From Sulfurimonas sp. C5 (GTDB lineage: Bacteria; Campylobacterota; Campylobacteria; Campylobacterales; Sulfurimonadaceae), in assembly GCF_029872055.1 (NCBI RefSeq), contig NZ_JARXNQ010000005.1, forward strand, positions 100,847 to 164,846: a stretch of DNA of 64,000 nucleotides, read 5' to 3'. The notes under the pieces are model-generated. The model ran no database searches. It saw only the letters and a program-made list of their open reading frames with translations, and had not been told where the DNA came from. This document shows, in pieces, positions 29,001 through 37,379 of the stretch. How positions within the stretch are numbered: position 1 is the stretch's first letter; every line of letters starts with the position of its first letter. Made by a program: the position numbers and the translations under genes.

Positions 29001-29108
29001 AATCGTTAATTTAGAGTACGAAAACACACCGCCAACAGCAAGAGCTAAAGCAATAATTAGTGCAAGTACTCTTTGTTGTAAAGCTATTCCAATGAGTTTT
29101 TCAATCAT
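26046..29108 (-). CDS. Heavy-metal RND efflux pump, CzcA/CusA family
   Basis: Inner-membrane proton-driven pump of 1020 residues with the two-fold RND architecture. The heavy-metal-efflux motif in TM4 (AIAIGMIVDSGVVLVENV) has the Asp and Glu of the HME class. The segment MRTSEMLTGARGDVVIKVFG resembles CzcA-type (Co/Zn/Cd) pumps more than CusA, so divalent metals are the likelier substrates; this is inference. ATG at 29108 has GGAGG 9 nt upstream and overlaps the adaptor stop by 8 bp. Forms a tripartite system with the two preceding genes. Confidence 0.93.
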   Translation of the reverse strand: MIEKLIGIALQQRVLALIIALALAVGGVFSYSKLTIDAFPDVSTTQVKIIIKSPGMTPKEIEQQITIPIELEMQGIPHQKIVRSISKYALADITIDFEEGTDLYWARDRVYQRFNNIKNSLPATMSGGIAPVTTPLGEILMFTIESDTLSLMEKRTLLDWVIRPSLRNIEGVADVNALGGEVQTFRIKPDFAAMASLGLTLENIENKIEKNNANFGAGRIERGDEALLVRLPGSMKNSDSLSNLVIRVDENGAIVRLKDIAQVATDKLTRYGYVTKDGKGEAVEGLVLGLKGADASRVTSQVKQRLDELESNLPEGTKIKIFYDRKDLISKAVNMVQKSLTEAIILVLIILFLFLGSFVSAITVALILPLSILSAFICMYYFGISVNLMSLGGIAIAIGMIVDSGVVLVENVIARLSEERNESRLHTIYVAAKEVSTPIISGVFIIIIVFTPLLMLQGLGGKLFAPVALSIVFTLASAIFLALFVIPTIASFLIRKVSHEETWLMKHLIKWYEPLLHKAFKAEKFIYTLLAVLLVGTFFAFSTIGKTFMPTMDEGNIVIGVETPPSINIPAGITLATEIQKKLMQEIPEIKSIIARTGSDEIGLDPMGLNDTDTFLVFKPKEEWRKQDVEWLKEQMRKTLEEIQGIEYGFTQPIEMRTSEMLTGARGDVVIKVFGEEIDKLNELGTKIKEITQHTQGSEDVYMRQNEGAAYQELRFNEEKLGNYGLDKSDVAHLLQAAVSGVEVGTIYQGMKQFSIVVKGDYKTTNLDEIYLVGSMGEAVSLLEVVDIVRSSGPVEIKHEKARRFVSIQTNVSGTDLVTFVDNLKANIAKDVELPSGYSLTFGGEFKNQQATMSRLSLVVPIALVLIFMTLYMTFKSIVQSIIIFTTIPLAMMGGIFGLYLTNSYLSVPASVGFIALLGIAVLNGVVMVSYFNELAQTMNIKDVVIQGAKRRLRPVLMTATIAALSLVPMLFATGPGSEIQKPLAIVVIFGLISSTALTLVLLPMLYKRFIKENNDINLS

Positions 29109-30159
29109 TGCTTTGTGCCTCCACAGCACCCTTAAGTGCTATAGCACCGCTTGTCACGATCAGATCATTTGTATGTAAAGTTTGAGATGTTACGTATACT
29201 TTACTTGTATCTCTATTTAAAACTGTTACATTTACCAGTTTATATCCGTTATCCACTTTTACGAAAAGAGCCGCTTTATCATCTACACTTACAATTGCTG
29301 ATGCAGGTAATTCATATGCGTCTTTCGGCCAAAACAGTTTGATATTTTTCTTCTCTTCAGGTAAAACACTCATACCGTTTTTACTTAACAGATGTACAGC
29401 CAGTGTTTGTGTTCTGGGATCAATCTTTGCCGCAATTGATTCCACTTCAACAGGAGACTCGCCTATAAAAAGTTTTGAACCTACATGTAACTCTTTTGCT
29501 AAAGCTATCGGTAATGAAAGTTCAAGATGAGTTTTAGCAGTATCAACAACACTCATCATGTGATCTCCGCGTTGTAAGTACATTTTCGGAAAGATATTTA
29601 GATCTGCTATTTTTCCTGAAATCGGTGCATATATCTTAATATCTGTAATAGCTTTTTTTGTCTGCGTAATTGTTTCTATCTGCTTAGAACTCAGTCCCCA
29701 TTCTTGCAGTAAATTTCTATAAAATTTTAATTGTGTTTTATATTTTTCAGAAATATTTTGTGCCATAAGATACTGTTTTTTTGCAACAACTGCTGCTTCG
29801 TAAAGAGGCTTTAGTCTTTTGAGTTCGTTTTGATTATACTCCTCTTCAATAAGAAGATTTATATATTCTGCTTCAAGCTCCAGTAGTTTAGGACTTTTTA
29901 TAGCAGCTATAACTTTCCCTTGTTTAACATTGTCATAGATGTTCACACCTAAAGTTTCAACTATCCCTTCTAAAGGTGCATCAATTCTAAAAGTAGCATC
30001 TGCAGGAAGATGTCCCTGTGCCAGATAACTTCCTAGATATACACTCTTTGTCGCTTTTACCTTTGTTGTTTTTATCATTGCGTCATTTCCTGCAACTACC
30101 AAGTCATTTGCGAATAATGTCGCTAGTGTTATCAAATTTAAAATTGCTATTTTTATCAT
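29101..30159 (-). CDS. RND efflux periplasmic adaptor (HlyD/CusB-like)
   Basis: Membrane fusion protein of 352 residues with a signal peptide (about 1-17). It has a first lipoyl half (GIVETLGVNIYDNVKQGKVI), a helical hairpin (about 100-165), a second lipoyl half (IKIYAPISGKIADLNIFPK) and C-terminal beta-barrel and membrane-proximal domains. It links the CzcA-like pump to the TolC-like channel. The start codon overlaps the channel gene by 4 bp. Confidence 0.9.
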   Translation of the reverse strand: MIKIAILNLITLATLFANDLVVAGNDAMIKTTKVKATKSVYLGSYLAQGHLPADATFRIDAPLEGIVETLGVNIYDNVKQGKVIAAIKSPKLLELEAEYINLLIEEEYNQNELKRLKPLYEAAVVAKKQYLMAQNISEKYKTQLKFYRNLLQEWGLSSKQIETITQTKKAITDIKIYAPISGKIADLNIFPKMYLQRGDHMMSVVDTAKTHLELSLPIALAKELHVGSKLFIGESPVEVESIAAKIDPRTQTLAVHLLSKNGMSVLPEEKKNIKLFWPKDAYELPASAIVSVDDKAALFVKVDNGYKLVNVTVLNRDTSKVYVTSQTLHTNDLIVTSGAIALKGAVEAQSND

Positions 30160-31325
30160 TTTTTTACTCCTTGTGGATCTATAGAATATTCATACATATA
30201 TTGTGCAACTGCATTGTGTCTTTGCAGCTTCAAATCTAAAATTGTCTCAATCATTTTCAGTTTTGTTTCCGTTGCTTTAATCATTGAAAGAAAACTCTCT
30301 TCACCGGCCATAAATCTCATATTACTTTGATTAATCAGTTGATTTGCTTGTGCTACGATAATTTTTTCGCTGCTTAAAAGATATTTTTTATATATATCAA
30401 GTCTGCTTTTTAAAGCACTGCTTTCATGTCTGTACTGGTTACGTAATGATTCAAGTTCATAATTAGCTGCACTCATTTCGCTCATTGCTTTAGCACGTTT
30501 TGCTTCATTTTTTTCACCGAACTTGAGTGGAATAGAAAGTCCAATCATATATCTGTTTGTATCCAGTTCATCTGTGTATTTTGCTTCTACGTTCACACTA
30601 TTGAAAGTTTGCTGGCTTACTTTTAGTGCAGCATCGCTTTTTTGTACATTTGTCTCTAAAACAGGCCATAAGGCCGAATATTCAGGATCAAACAGTTTAT
30701 CTATATCTGCTTCTAAATTTTTGCATTCGAACTGCCCGTCGAAATCTACTAGAACCTTTATTTGAGACTCATACATCTGTACCAGATTTTCAAGTTTTGA
30801 AAGTTCTAAATTCAAACTCTCTAACGCCAAAGTTGACATAACAACTTTAGAATTATCGAACTCACCGTACTCTGCACCTTTTTGCATATGAGCTTTGATG
30901 TCATCATATACGGAAGAGAGTTCTGCTTTTGCTTGCAGTGCTTCCATAGCTACACAATAATCCCCGTATAACTGCCAAATCTTTACTTTGTAACGGTTTT
31001 CTAAACTGTTAGCTTGCAAATTTTTATATGTATCACTTTGTTGTAAAAAATTATCTATCTTTGAACTATTGATAAAAACTTCTTTTGAAATGGCAACTTC
31101 ATACTCAACTCCAGAATCTGAATGATCTTTGAGATCAGCGTATGTTACTCCGCCGTTCACGTTAAAGCCACCTGCAGACATATCTACTTTTGTAGATTGA
31201 TACTCTGCATTTAATATAGCTAATTTACTTTTGTAACTTGTGCTTTGAGGAACTTTTTCATACAGTACCTCAATATTTTCTGCCATAACTATATAAGGCA
31301 GTAACAATATAAGAATATATCTCAT
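30156..31325 (-). CDS. TolC-family outer-membrane efflux channel
   Basis: A 389-residue outer-membrane factor with a signal peptide (about 1-15), predominantly long helices and a repeat-like layout (LSKLENLVQMYESQIKVLV and the later ESFLSMIKATETKLKMIETI) typical of TolC/CusC. It is the exit duct of the tripartite metal efflux system and the second gene of the operon after a small membrane protein. Confidence 0.87.
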   Translation of the reverse strand: MRYILILLLPYIVMAENIEVLYEKVPQSTSYKSKLAILNAEYQSTKVDMSAGGFNVNGGVTYADLKDHSDSGVEYEVAISKEVFINSSKIDNFLQQSDTYKNLQANSLENRYKVKIWQLYGDYCVAMEALQAKAELSSVYDDIKAHMQKGAEYGEFDNSKVVMSTLALESLNLELSKLENLVQMYESQIKVLVDFDGQFECKNLEADIDKLFDPEYSALWPVLETNVQKSDAALKVSQQTFNSVNVEAKYTDELDTNRYMIGLSIPLKFGEKNEAKRAKAMSEMSAANYELESLRNQYRHESSALKSRLDIYKKYLLSSEKIIVAQANQLINQSNMRFMAGEESFLSMIKATETKLKMIETILDLKLQRHNAVAQYMYEYSIDPQGVKK

Positions 31326-31375
31326 ATTTTAAATTCCTTTATAAATATTAAAATGATTTTTTATATGAATGGAAT

Positions 31376-31654
31376 CTATGCTAATTGAGGGGGTTTAAAT
31401 AAAGAAATATGAAAGTTATTGAATGTAAGATTTTTTAATGAGTAAGTGATTTTTTCTTCTACTTCAACATAACTACTATTATCGTTTGAAGTTAAAATCA
31501 TCGGTATATGAAAAACGTTATGTTCAGCTTGTATTAGTACTTTTTTTGGTTTGTCATCTTGTGTCAAATCCATTTGCATAGTTATATAGTCATGCCCTGC
31601 AAAAAATAACATTGCAACCAATAAACCGCTTAAAATGAATTGTACCCTTTTCAT
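31376..31654 (-). CDS. Small exported protein heading the metal efflux operon
   Basis: A 92-residue protein with an N-terminal hydrophobic segment (about 4-20, FILSGLLVAMLFFAGHDY) and a short polar domain with two His (AEHNVFHIP). I recognise no family. ATG at 31654 is used rather than GTG at 31672, since the signal-like segment follows directly; there is no strong Shine-Dalgarno. It precedes the TolC-like gene by 50 bp and sits behind a 12-bp inverted repeat. It may be a periplasmic metal-binding helper; this is speculative. Confidence 0.6.
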   Translation of the reverse strand: MKRVQFILSGLLVAMLFFAGHDYITMQMDLTQDDKPKKVLIQAEHNVFHIPMILTSNDNSSYVEVEEKITYSLKNLTFNNFHISLFKPPQLA

Positions 31655-31675
31655 AAAGTGAAGTATATCCACTAT

Positions 31676-31707
31676 CTAGTTTACAAAAAGATAAATTTGT
31701 AAACTAG
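31676..31707. repeat. Perfect 12-bp inverted repeat before the efflux operon
   Basis: CTAGTTTACAAA and TTTGTAAACTAG are exact reverse complements, separated by 8 bp (AAGATAAA). They lie between the rmuC stop and the first gene of the efflux operon. Downstream of the stem on the minus strand there is no T-run, so an operator is at least as likely as an rmuC terminator. Confidence 0.8.
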
Positions 31708-31713
31708 TTTTCT

Positions 31714-32931
31714 CTATTCATCTTCACTTGTGCTTATCGGCAGCTCTTTTTTTGTTTTTATTCCAAGTGCAACTATATTTTGTGCACGTTTAATCACATT
31801 ACCGCGCCCTGAACTTAAGCGATTCATCGCTTTTTCATACGAGTCATGTGTTCTTTGAATCTGTGTGCCTATATGGTTCATTTCTTCTAAAAACAGCACT
31901 AATTTATCATACATCGCTTCAGCTTCTGCAGCGATTTTCAAAGCGTGTTCCTCTTGTCTTTGAGTTCTCCAGATATGCTCTATTGTTCTAAGTGTTACAA
32001 GTAGTGTAGATGGAGAGACAACCAGGATATTTTGATCATACGCATTTTTGAAAAATTCACCGTCACTCTCTAGTGCAAGTAAAAAAGCTCCTTCTATCGG
32101 CATAAAAAGTAATACGAAATCTAATGTATTCACCCCTTCAAGTTTTTCATAACTTTTTTGACTCAACTGTTTTACATGATTAGAAATACTTGTTATATGT
32201 TCTTTAAGTGCTTGCTTTTTTTCAATCTCATCTTCACTACTCATAAAACGTTCATATGCAACGAGTGATACTTTAGAGTCTATAACGATATCTCTTTCAC
32301 CAGGCATATGTACGATTACATCTGGTCTGTATGTTTTATTTTCTTCGTTTTTCAAGGTAGCTTGAAGCTCGTACTCTACACCTTTTCTAAGACCAGACTG
32401 CTCAAGTATTTTTTCTAACACTATCTCTCCCCAGTTGCCTTGAGTCTTATTTTCCCCTTTTAATGCCTTTGTCAAATTCAATGCTTCACTTGCTAGTTGT
32501 GCATTCATCTCTTTTAAACGCGAGAGTTCATCTTTTAATAAGTGACGATCTTTTATTTCTACTTCAAACTGCTCACGCGTCTGTTTCGAAAAATTTGCCA
32601 CCTGCTCTCGAAACGGTTTAAGTAAAAGTTCCAATTGCTCTTTATTCGAACTGCTAAACTGTTTTGATTTGTCTTCAAAGATCTGATTTGCCAGATTTTT
32701 AAACTCTTTAGAGAGGTCCTCTTTTGCCGACTTTAAGATGTTAAGTTTTTCGTTTGAAGCTTTTATCTCGGCTTCATAAGTACTTTTTAGTGCTATATAC
32801 TCTTTTTCTGTATTATTCAGTAATTCTCGTAAACTTTGTGTTACTGCTTTCTCTTTAAAAAGTACAAAAAACGTAGTCAATAATGAAACTATCAAAAATA
32901 AAATTATTATAATATTTATATCAATCTGCAA
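31714..32931 (-). CDS. rmuC: DNA recombination protein RmuC
   Basis: A 405-residue protein with an N-terminal transmembrane helix (about 5-24), a long coiled coil (about 30-160) and the RmuC domain with TQGNWGEIVLEKILEQSGL and YRPDVIVHMPGERDIVIDSK, the nuclease-like core. RmuC limits inversion of short inverted repeats and is thought to be a nuclease. It ends 7 bp before the 12-bp inverted repeat, with the efflux operon downstream on the same strand. Confidence 0.92.
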   Translation of the reverse strand: MQIDINIIIILFLIVSLLTTFFVLFKEKAVTQSLRELLNNTEKEYIALKSTYEAEIKASNEKLNILKSAKEDLSKEFKNLANQIFEDKSKQFSSSNKEQLELLLKPFREQVANFSKQTREQFEVEIKDRHLLKDELSRLKEMNAQLASEALNLTKALKGENKTQGNWGEIVLEKILEQSGLRKGVEYELQATLKNEENKTYRPDVIVHMPGERDIVIDSKVSLVAYERFMSSEDEIEKKQALKEHITSISNHVKQLSQKSYEKLEGVNTLDFVLLFMPIEGAFLLALESDGEFFKNAYDQNILVVSPSTLLVTLRTIEHIWRTQRQEEHALKIAAEAEAMYDKLVLFLEEMNHIGTQIQRTHDSYEKAMNRLSSGRGNVIKRAQNIVALGIKTKKELPISTSEDE

Positions 32932-33067
32932 AAATATCCCCTTAGAAATTATAAAATTATTATATCCCCTTTTTCTTTAAGCCTTTAAATATATTACAAT
33001 TTGCAATATATAAACTTAAGCTATCTAAAGAATTAATAATTTTAATAACTTCTATGGTTTATTTGGG

Positions 33068-33073
33068 TATAAT
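33068..33073 (+). promoter_or_regulatory. -10 box of the DEAD-box helicase gene
   Basis: TATAAT preceded by TTGGG. It places transcription start near 33080 and gives a leader of about 70 nt, long for this window. The preceding 130 bp back to rmuC are AT-rich with no further gene seen. Confidence 0.6.
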
Positions 33074-33089
33074 TCGCAAAACAATTTGA

Positions 33090-33146
33090 GGAGAAGGTGC
33101 TATAGAGAGTTTAAATAGTCTGTATCATCTCCTTAATACACAAGGA
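33090..33146 (+). promoter_or_regulatory. Structured 5' leader with two competing stems
   Basis: Stem 1 pairs GGAGA (33090-33094), TG (33098-33099) and TATAGA (33101-33106) with TCTGTA (33119-33124), CA (33126-33127) and TCTCC (33128-33132). Stem 2 pairs TCCTT (33130-33134) with AAGGA (33142-33146), the ribosome binding site of the helicase. Both stems need bases 33130-33132, so they exclude each other. This could make translation depend on temperature or on the helicase itself; function is inferred. Confidence 0.5.
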
Positions 33147-33148
33147 AA

Positions 33149-34672
33149 ATGATGCAAGACAATGCACAACAAGAAGAAAAAGTACTAACATTTGATGAGT
33201 TAGGCTTAAAAAAAGAGATACTAAAGAGTATCAAGTTTGCAGGGTTTACTAGCCCTTCTCCAATTCAAGCACAAGCAATCCCAGTAGTTTTAGCTGGCCG
33301 TGACATGGTAGGTCAGGCACACACTGGTACAGGAAAAACTGCAGCGTTCAGTCTTCCGGCACTTAACAACATGAAACTTGACGGTTCAGTTGAACTTTTA
33401 GTTATCACTCCTACTCGTGAATTAGCTACCCAAGTAAGTGACGAAATTTTCAAATACGGTAAAAATCTTGGTGTTAGAACAGTAACTGTATATGGTGGAA
33501 GTTCATATAAACGTCAAATTGATCTTATTTCTCGCGGAGCGAATGTTGTAGTTGCTACACCAGGAAGAATGTTAGATATTTTAAAGAAAAACATGTTACC
33601 TGATTTTGCTCCAAGCATGATTGTGCTTGACGAAGCTGATGAAATGCTTGATATGGGATTCTTAGATGACATTACTGAAATTTTTTCATTCATGCCTACA
33701 GATCGTCAAACATTACTTTTCTCAGCTACTATGCCTCAACCAATCAAAAACCTGGCGCATAAAATCTTAGAAAATCCGGAATTTGTTTCTATCACAAAAG
33801 GTGAAACTACAAATGCCGATATTGAACAACTTTATTATGTAATCGATGAGCATGAGCGTGATGATGCGATCATTCGTTTAATGGATAGTGAAAGTACGAA
33901 TAAGTCTGTAGTATTTTGTAGAACAAAATCTGAAGTAGATAGACTTTCAAACGTACTTTCAAATGCAGGATATTTAGCAAACGGTTTACATGGAGATATG
34001 GAACAACGTCAACGTGAAACAGTTATTAAAGGTTTCAAATCTAACTCTGTTAAAGTGTTAGTTGCAACTGACGTTGCGGCACGTGGTATCCATGTTAATA
34101 ATATCTCTCACGTATTTAACTACCATATTCCGTTTGACCCTGAGTCTTACGTACATAGAATTGGTCGTACAGGTCGTGCAGGTACTAAAGGAAAGGCGAT
34201 TACACTTTTAACTCCTTTAGAGTTTAAAGAACTGCAAAAGATCAAAAAAATCGTTGGGACTTCAATGGAACATGCTTTTGTACCGAGTAAAAATGATCTT
34301 CGTCAAACAAATATTGACAATATCGTAAAAAGCATTGAAGATCAAAAAATCTATGATGAAGCACACCTTATTCTTGATAAACTTAAAGAGGATATTGATG
34401 AAGAGACAATTATGTACAAACTCATCTCTATGATCCTTAACAAGCAAGAGATTAAAGGACCTAGCAACATCGGTATCCCTGCAGATAAACTTGAAGCTAT
34501 TTTAGATCGTGCAAACAGAAGAGGCGGAGATAGAAATTCTAGAGGTCGCGGTGGAAACAGACGTGGTGGCCATAGAAACTCTAGAGGCCGTTCAGGAGGA
34601 TCTCGTGAAGGTGGATCACGTGATGGTGGTTCTCGCGGCGGAGATTCTAGAAGAAGAAATAGAAACCGCTAA
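33149..34672 (+). CDS. DEAD-box ATP-dependent RNA helicase
   Basis: A 507-residue RNA helicase with all motifs: Q motif (AGFTSPSPIQAQAIP), I (AHTGTGKT), Ia (PTRELA), II (DEAD), III (SAT) and VI (HRIGRTGRAG). The C-terminal tail (about 450-507) is rich in Arg, Gly, Ser and Asn, an RGG-type RNA-binding tail. It belongs to the RhlE/DeaD group, used for ribosome assembly and cold adaptation. ATG 33149 is followed at once by a second ATG; AAGGA precedes it inside the competing leader stem. Confidence 0.94.
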   Translation: MMQDNAQQEEKVLTFDELGLKKEILKSIKFAGFTSPSPIQAQAIPVVLAGRDMVGQAHTGTGKTAAFSLPALNNMKLDGSVELLVITPTRELATQVSDEIFKYGKNLGVRTVTVYGGSSYKRQIDLISRGANVVVATPGRMLDILKKNMLPDFAPSMIVLDEADEMLDMGFLDDITEIFSFMPTDRQTLLFSATMPQPIKNLAHKILENPEFVSITKGETTNADIEQLYYVIDEHERDDAIIRLMDSESTNKSVVFCRTKSEVDRLSNVLSNAGYLANGLHGDMEQRQRETVIKGFKSNSVKVLVATDVAARGIHVNNISHVFNYHIPFDPESYVHRIGRTGRAGTKGKAITLLTPLEFKELQKIKKIVGTSMEHAFVPSKNDLRQTNIDNIVKSIEDQKIYDEAHLILDKLKEDIDEETIMYKLISMILNKQEIKGPSNIGIPADKLEAILDRANRRGGDRNSRGRGGNRRGGHRNSRGRSGGSREGGSRDGGSRGGDSRRRNRNR

Positions 34673-34690
34673 AATTTCTCTTTCCATCCA

Positions 34691-34723
34691 ATCCGTTTTA
34701 TGTTACAATTAACAAAAACGGAT
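34691..34723 (+). terminator. 14-bp hairpin between helicase and HIT genes
   Basis: ATCCGTTTT-A-TGTTA pairs with TAACA-AAAACGGAT around a CAAT loop: 14 pairs with one bulged A. It sits 18 bp after the helicase stop and 6 bp before the HIT start. A T-run is missing on either strand, so it may be an attenuator or mRNA-end stabiliser rather than a simple terminator. Confidence 0.6.
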
Positions 34724-34729
34724 CTCCCG

Positions 34730-35107
34730 ATGCATATCATTTTTGAAAATCAATATTTTTACATTGAAAAAGAAGAGAGTCAGATTCCCTGGCTCAAAGT
34801 TTTCACTCAAGAACCCCATAAAGAGTTAAGTGAACTTTCTGCTGAAGTCAGAAGCCAATTGTGGGAAATTGTAAATATAATTGAAAAAGAGATGATTGCA
34901 TACTACAAACCTACAAAAATCAATATTGCATCTTTTGCAAATATGCTTCCTCGCGTACATATCCATGTAATGGCCCGTTTTGAAGACGATAACTACTATC
35001 CAAACCCTATGTGGGGTGAAAAATTAAGAGATAATGAATTATATCTTCCCGATGAAGAAAAATTTTTTAAAAGAGTGTTTACTACTTTACAAAAATATGT
35101 ACAATAA
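34730..35107 (+). CDS. HIT family protein
   Basis: Histidine-triad nucleotide hydrolase or transferase of about 125 residues. The motif is LPRVHIHVMARFEDD followed by NPMWGE. This is the HxHxx variant of a proteobacterial HIT subgroup, with two of the three usual triad histidines. Start ATG 34730 (HIIFENQYFYIE) is preferred because the earlier ATG at 34700 lies inside the hairpin and adds no conserved sequence; no good Shine-Dalgarno supports either. Confidence 0.82.
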   Translation: MHIIFENQYFYIEKEESQIPWLKVFTQEPHKELSELSAEVRSQLWEIVNIIEKEMIAYYKPTKINIASFANMLPRVHIHVMARFEDDNYYPNPMWGEKLRDNELYLPDEEKFFKRVFTTLQKYVQ

Positions 35108-35177
35108 ATAATGTCAATTTCAGGGAAAATGTTTATTTTATAGAGTAACTTACTCTAAGTTATATAATGAAAGAAAG

Positions 35178-35203
35178 GCCAAATCTCAATGAAGAAATTT
35201 GGC
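35178..35203 (-). terminator. Terminator of the plsX-fabH operon
   Basis: GCCAAAT/ATTTGGC, a 7-bp stem with a 12-base loop, 7 bp after the fabH stop. On the minus strand it is followed by CTTTCTTTC, a U-rich tail. The remaining gap to the HIT gene holds nothing recognisable. Confidence 0.6.
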
Positions 35204-35209
35204 AAAATG

Positions 35210-36208
35210 TTATTTTAACGGGCTAAAAGGAACCAGTGCACTTCCCCAAGTTAATCCGCCGCCAAAAGCATCAAGAAGCATTAACTCACCAGCTTGAAGT
35301 TTACCCTCTTCATAGATATCATTAATAGCCATAGGGATAGAAGCTCCAGAAGTATTTCCGTATTTTGCAACCGTAAGTACCACTTGTTCATCTTTTAGCT
35401 TCAGCGCATCACCTACCGCTTTAATAATACGGTAGTTAGCTTGATGCGGCACAAAGTGAATTACATCTTCACTTACGATATTGTTTGTTTCTAAAATGTC
35501 TTTTACATCTTGTGTAAGTGTTCTTACTGCAACTTTGAAAGTTTCATTCCCTTTCATTTGCATGAAACAGCTAGCAGCTTCTTGATCTAATGAATCGTGA
35601 GCTGAACCGCTTCCACCGTTTGGCGTCATAAGTAAATCAGCATATTCACCATCAGCACCAGTATGAACATCGATGATAGCTTCCTCTTTATTATCAGTTG
35701 CAGAGATAACAGCAGCCCCTGCACCGTCACCAAACAAGATACAAGTTCCACGATCAGTGTAATCTGTAATAGCTGAAAGTTTCTCTGCACCGATGATTAG
35801 TACATTTTTTTTCATACCAGCTTCAATAAAAGCTTTTGCAATTGAAAGGATATATACAAATCCTGTACAAGCAGCAGAGATATCAAATGCTGTTGCATTT
35901 TTAATACCTAATTTTGTAGCGATAATAGTAGCTGTTGAAGGCATACAAAAATAATCTGGTGAGATAGTCGCACAAACAATCATATCAATTTCTGATCTGT
36001 CTATACCACTTCTCTCTAATGCTTTTTCTGCAGCTTTCATGCCAAGGTCACTTGTAAACTCATTTTCCGCTGCAATATGGCGTTCTTTTATACCGGTTCT
36101 TTTTGTGATCCATTCATCTGAAGTATCAACAATCTTAGTTAAATCTTCGTTTGTTAAAATTTTTTCTGGAACATAAGCACCAATAGAACGAAATGCAGCG
36201 TATGCCAT
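35210..36208 (-). CDS. fabH: 3-oxoacyl-ACP synthase III FabH
   Basis: Starts fatty-acid synthesis by condensing acetyl-CoA with malonyl-ACP. The 332-residue protein has catalytic Cys in SAACTGFVY near residue 112, His in VPHQANYRI near 250 and Asn in KYGNTSGAS near 280. Its ATG abuts the plsX stop with a 1-bp overlap. It ends the rpmF-plsX-fabH arrangement conserved in many bacteria. Confidence 0.96.
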   Translation of the reverse strand: MAYAAFRSIGAYVPEKILTNEDLTKIVDTSDEWITKRTGIKERHIAAENEFTSDLGMKAAEKALERSGIDRSEIDMIVCATISPDYFCMPSTATIIATKLGIKNATAFDISAACTGFVYILSIAKAFIEAGMKKNVLIIGAEKLSAITDYTDRGTCILFGDGAGAAVISATDNKEEAIIDVHTGADGEYADLLMTPNGGSGSAHDSLDQEAASCFMQMKGNETFKVAVRTLTQDVKDILETNNIVSEDVIHFVPHQANYRIIKAVGDALKLKDEQVVLTVAKYGNTSGASIPMAINDIYEEGKLQAGELMLLDAFGGGLTWGSALVPFSPLK

Positions 36209-37206
36209 TAAGCTTCCTTTTGTTTTAACTTAGCTAATCTTGTTTCTATATGCTGGTTTACACCTGTATCAACATATCTGATAGCTTGATAAATTGCATT
36301 TTCAATCGCTTTGGCATTACTTTTACCATGACTTACGATTGCACAACCTTTAATACCGATAAGTGGAGCTCCACCAACCTCGGCATAGTCGATCTCTTTT
36401 TTAAGAAGTTTAAAAACTCTTCTCATTAAAAGTGCACCTGTAATAGCAATAGGTGATTTACGAATGTAATCTTTGATAAGCACAGAGATTGTCGAAGCAA
36501 CCCCTTCACTAGCTTTAAGCACAAGATTACCTACGAAACCGTCACAAGTAATAACATCACAACTTCCGTTGAAGATATCTGCACCTTCAACGTTTCCTTT
36601 AAATCCTGGATAACCCTGCAGTAATTTAAATGTTGCCTTTGTTAATTCATTTCCTTTAGAATCCTCTTCACCATTTGCTAAAAGCCCGATTGAAGGTTCC
36701 TGGATTGCTAAAACATCTTCAGCATAACATCCACCCATTACGGCAAACTCTGCTAAATGTTCCGGTTTAGAATCAACATTTGCGCCAACATCAAGTACTA
36801 CAGAACGGCGTCCTGTTCTTGTAGGCATTAAAGTAACAAGTGCCGGGCGTGAAACATGTTTTAAACGACCTAGACGTAAAGTTGCCAAAGTCATTGTTGC
36901 ACCACTGTGACCTGCAGAAACAACTCCTTGAGCTTCACCGTTTTTTACAAGTTCAACAGCTTTATAGATCGTGCTTTCTTTACGTTTAACCGCATCAGTT
37001 GCAGCATCGTGCATAGAAATCACATCATCTGTTTCTATTATAGAAATCTTATCTCTATAACTTTTCGGTAATAGAGGTAAAATTTCATCTTTTTTACCCA
37101 CTAATATAGGTGTAAATTTTTTCTTTTTTAGTGCGTTTACACAACCCTTTACAATTGGCTCGGGACCAAAGTCCCCACCCATTGCATCAATTGCAATTGT
37201 TACCAT
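36208..37206 (-). CDS. plsX: Phosphate acyltransferase PlsX
   Basis: Makes acyl-phosphate from acyl-ACP for phospholipid synthesis. The 332 residues start with [14 protein letters not shown], the family signature, and contain [17 protein letters not shown] ([13 protein letters not shown]) and [14 protein letters not shown] blocks. It lies 3 bp after rpmF and directly before fabH. Confidence 0.96.
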   Translation of the reverse strand: MVTIAIDAMGGDFGPEPIVKGCVNALKKKKFTPILVGKKDEILPLLPKSYRDKISIIETDDVISMHDAATDAVKRKESTIYKAVELVKNGEAQGVVSAGHSGATMTLATLRLGRLKHVSRPALVTLMPTRTGRRSVVLDVGANVDSKPEHLAEFAVMGGCYAEDVLAIQEPSIGLLANGEEDSKGNELTKATFKLLQGYPGFKGNVEGADIFNGSCDVITCDGFVGNLVLKASEGVASTISVLIKDYIRKSPIAITGALLMRRVFKLLKKEIDYAEVGGAPLIGIKGCAIVSHGKSNAKAIENAIYQAIRYVDTGVNQHIETRLAKLKQKEA

Positions 37207-37209
37207 TAA

Positions 37210-37359
37210 TTATTTATACTCACCAGTTGTAGGATTGATGTGGTGTGGTAATCTGTAAGTTCCGTCTTTGTCTTTAACTGGACGAGCTAAAGAAATTTTG
37301 TAGTGTGTTCTACGTTTTGCTGAACGTGCGTGAGACACTCTTCTCTTAGGTACTGCCAT
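37210..37359 (-). CDS. rpmF: 50S ribosomal protein L32
   Basis: A 49-residue basic ribosomal protein read directly on the minus strand: it begins [20 protein letters not shown] and ends [11 protein letters not shown]. The start ATG is at 37359 and the TAA at 37210-37212. The AVPKR...S..R...RR.H core is the L32 signature. The zinc-ribbon cysteines of some L32 proteins are absent, as is common in this phylum. It lies between the DUF177 gene and plsX, the classical order. Confidence 0.95.
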   Translation of the reverse strand: MAVPKRRVSHARSAKRRTHYKISLARPVKDKDGTYRLPHHINPTTGEYK

Positions 37360-37379
37360 AATCTATTCCTTTTTTAAAT

